DNA from: CTSOIL-112 sp049291875
GTDB lineage: Bacteria > Pseudomonadota > Gammaproteobacteria > Burkholderiales > Burkholderiaceae
Length of the DNA: 64,000 nucleotides
NCBI GenBank assembly: GCA_049291875.1
Contig: JBATQE010000024.1
Span: 67,430-131,429 of the forward strand
Direction of reading: 5' to 3'
Shown here: in pieces, positions 62,976 through 64,000 of the stretch
Numbering within the stretch: position 1 is the first letter of the stretch
Layout of the letters: each line of letters begins with the position of its first letter
Notes under the pieces: generated by a model
Database searches by the model: none
What the model saw: only the letters and a program-made list of their open reading frames with translations
What the model was told of the DNA's origin: nothing
Made by a program: the position numbers and the translations under genes

Positions 62976-63695
62976 ATGCAAACACTGCTCACCCAGATTG
63001 CGCTCACCGAAGTCAATCACGACGTGATGCGCAACATCACCTCGATTCGCGTGTCACAAGACTTATTTGACGACCTTTCCGACACGCCCGATGACTGGGC
63101 GCTGGCGCAAGCGGTCGAAGCCGAAATCAAACCACCGCTGTACCAATCCGCCACCCCCGCGATTCATCGTCCGTTTGAAACCGCCGACTGGGACAACGCC
63201 ATCGGCTACCCCTTTGCTCGCCCCCACTGGCAGCAATCGCGTTTTTCCGATGATAGCTTTGGCGTGTGGTACGGCAGCGACAGCGTCGCCACCACCGTGC
63301 ACGAAACCGTATACCACTGGGTCAACGGCCTGCTCGCCGACGCGGGCTGGAGCAATCCGCGCGAACCCATCCTCACCGAGCGCAAAGTCTACCGTGTGCA
63401 TTGCCACGCCGCGCTGCTCGACCTGCGTCCGGCACTGGCGCAGCATCCCGAACTCATCCACCCGAGTGATTACAGCGCCGCGCAAATCCTCGGCGCACGC
63501 CTGCACCGCGAAGGCCACCCCGGCTGCATCACCGGCTCGGCACGTCATGCAAAAGGGTACAACTACGTCGTATTCAACCCCAACATCCTCACCCAACCAC
63601 GCCACGAATGCCTGCTGACCTACCGTTTCACAGGACAAGGCCAACCGGTGCAAGTAGAAAAAACGCTGGGGAAAGTTTGGATGCGGGTGGTTTAG
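62976..63695 (+). CDS. RES-domain toxin (NAD+-consuming)
   Basis: A 239-residue RES-domain toxin. Family residues can be placed: Arg in SIRVSQ (residue ~25), Glu in the VATTVHETVYHW helix (~110), and Ser in ITGSARHAKGYNYVVFNP (~188). RES toxins degrade NAD+ (phosphorolysis) and arrest growth. The open frame is intact and close to the typical size, so the pair looks functional. It is followed by a REP pair and an attC site. Confidence 0.85.
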   Translation: MQTLLTQIALTEVNHDVMRNITSIRVSQDLFDDLSDTPDDWALAQAVEAEIKPPLYQSATPAIHRPFETADWDNAIGYPFARPHWQQSRFSDDSFGVWYGSDSVATTVHETVYHWVNGLLADAGWSNPREPILTERKVYRVHCHAALLDLRPALAQHPELIHPSDYSAAQILGARLHREGHPGCITGSARHAKGYNYVVFNPNILTQPRHECLLTYRFTGQGQPVQVEKTLGKVWMRVV

Positions 63696-63703
63696 GCCAT
63701 TTA

Positions 63704-63842
63704 GTAGGGTGGTGCAAATGCACCGCATTTGCCCACCGATCCCACCACAAAAAAATGATGGGTAAACCTATTCGATTAGCAAACCAAAAAACACTGAGAA
63801 ATTAACTTAATGGTGGGCAAATTATAAATTTGCCCACCCTAC
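63704..63842. repeat. Inverted pair of GTAG-headed REP elements
   Basis: GTAG (63704-63707) heads a palindrome GGTGGTGCAAATGC...GCATTTGCCCACC ending 63737. The opposite element ends CTAC (63839-63842) with perfect arms GGTGGGCAAAT (63812-63822) and ATTTGCCCACC (63828-63838). Two inverted REPs around a ~74-base spacer form a BIME-like unit. GTAG heads are typical of REPs acted on by RAYT transposases. Confidence 0.75.
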
Positions 63843-63872
63843 TTTTTCGTAATGAACAACCTTCAAGGTCTG

Positions 63873-63989
63873 TCCTAACGACAAGCTAAGGGGCAGAGTG
63901 GAGCGCAAAGCGCGAAACGTACCGAACCGGCGCGCAAAATGCGAAGCATGCGCCGGTTGGGGCTGTCCCGCTTGAGCGCCTTGTTAGAT
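63873..63989 (-). other. Integron attC recombination site (59-base-element type)
   Basis: On the minus strand: ATCTAAC (R'', 63989-63983) followed by AAGGCGCTCAAGCGGGAC, then at the other end GCCCCTTAGC and GTTAGGA (R', 63879-63873). The R'' box fits RYYYAAC and the TAACAAGGCGCTCAAGC run is typical of chromosomal-integron attC sites. The R' box differs from GTTRRRY only at its last base. The 117-bp element folds back; its centre has a 9-bp stem AACCGGCGC (63925-63933) / GCGCCGGTT (63950-63958). In this orientation its cassette gene would lie to the right, outside the window. Nothing else is seen in 63843-64000. Confidence 0.75.
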
Positions 63990-64000
63990 TTTTCATGACC

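Noticed and set aside
62573..63695. Toxin-antitoxin pair as an ordinary forward cassette of the attC at 63873
   Set aside because: The attC boxes fit best in minus orientation, which places its cassette to the right; no attC seen left of the pair.

Overview
The window reads as a contiguous piece of a betaproteobacterial chromosome of moderate GC, most likely Burkholderiales-like. This is an inference from gene families and gene order: pilMNOPQ-aroK-aroB with a divergent PBP1A gene, prfB near lysS, ribF-ileS-lspA, pepN next to fbp, acpP-fabF, scpB followed by a probable rluB, and an AddAB-type recombination pair. Almost all of it is core housekeeping sequence. There is no rRNA, no insertion sequence with a recognisable transposase and no CRISPR array.

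Layout, left to right. 1-3.2 kb (minus): probable rluB start, scpB, tRNA-Ser and tRNA-fMet, fabF, acpP. 3.5-8.2 kb: ppc (minus), divergent from a DASS-family anion transporter (plus). 8.2-18.5 kb (minus): an AddA/AddB-like helicase-nuclease pair, a YheT-like hydrolase and glnD. 18.6-28 kb (minus): lspA, ileS, ribF, lysS, an Ivy-type lysozyme inhibitor, prfB with its programmed +1 frameshift, and a Bcr/CflA-type exporter. 28.4-30.2 kb (plus): an EamA transporter and a mercaptopyruvate-type sulfurtransferase. 30.2-33 kb (minus): a TonB-like protein and a copper-type TonB-dependent receptor. 33.4-39.6 kb (minus): aroB, aroK and pilQPONM. 39.8-50.8 kb (plus): PBP1A, pepN, fbp, recA, rlmJ, then a PepSY-like lipoprotein, a cytochrome b and a ZIP-like transporter. 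50.8-57.8 kb: DUF2461, a YheS-type ABC-F protein, a ClC-family gene broken by an amber codon, a two-helix K+ channel, HdeD, a LysR regulator and a flavodoxin. 57.8-62.3 kb (minus): comEC, tatD and an MFS transporter. 62.6-64 kb: a Xre-RES toxin-antitoxin pair, a REP pair and an integron-type attC site at the right edge.

Several genes point to natural transformation and recombination capacity: type IV pilus assembly (pilMNOPQ), DNA uptake (comEC), recombination (recA, AddAB). An attC site 11 bases from the edge suggests that an integron cassette array begins just outside the window.

The non-coding layer is the least ordinary part. It holds two families of REP-like palindromes (one headed GTCAT, one headed GTAG), three exact-period 84-bp tandem copies of a GTCAT pair, a ~150-bp intergenic element present twice upstream of unrelated genes, short GCACGGAA hairpins, and a 12-bp palindrome in the recA leader where a canonical LexA box was expected but not seen. 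No wholly new multi-gene system could be demonstrated; the strongest leads are the attC/toxin-antitoxin edge, the repeat families, the ivy insertion in the prfB-lysS cluster and the broken ClC gene.
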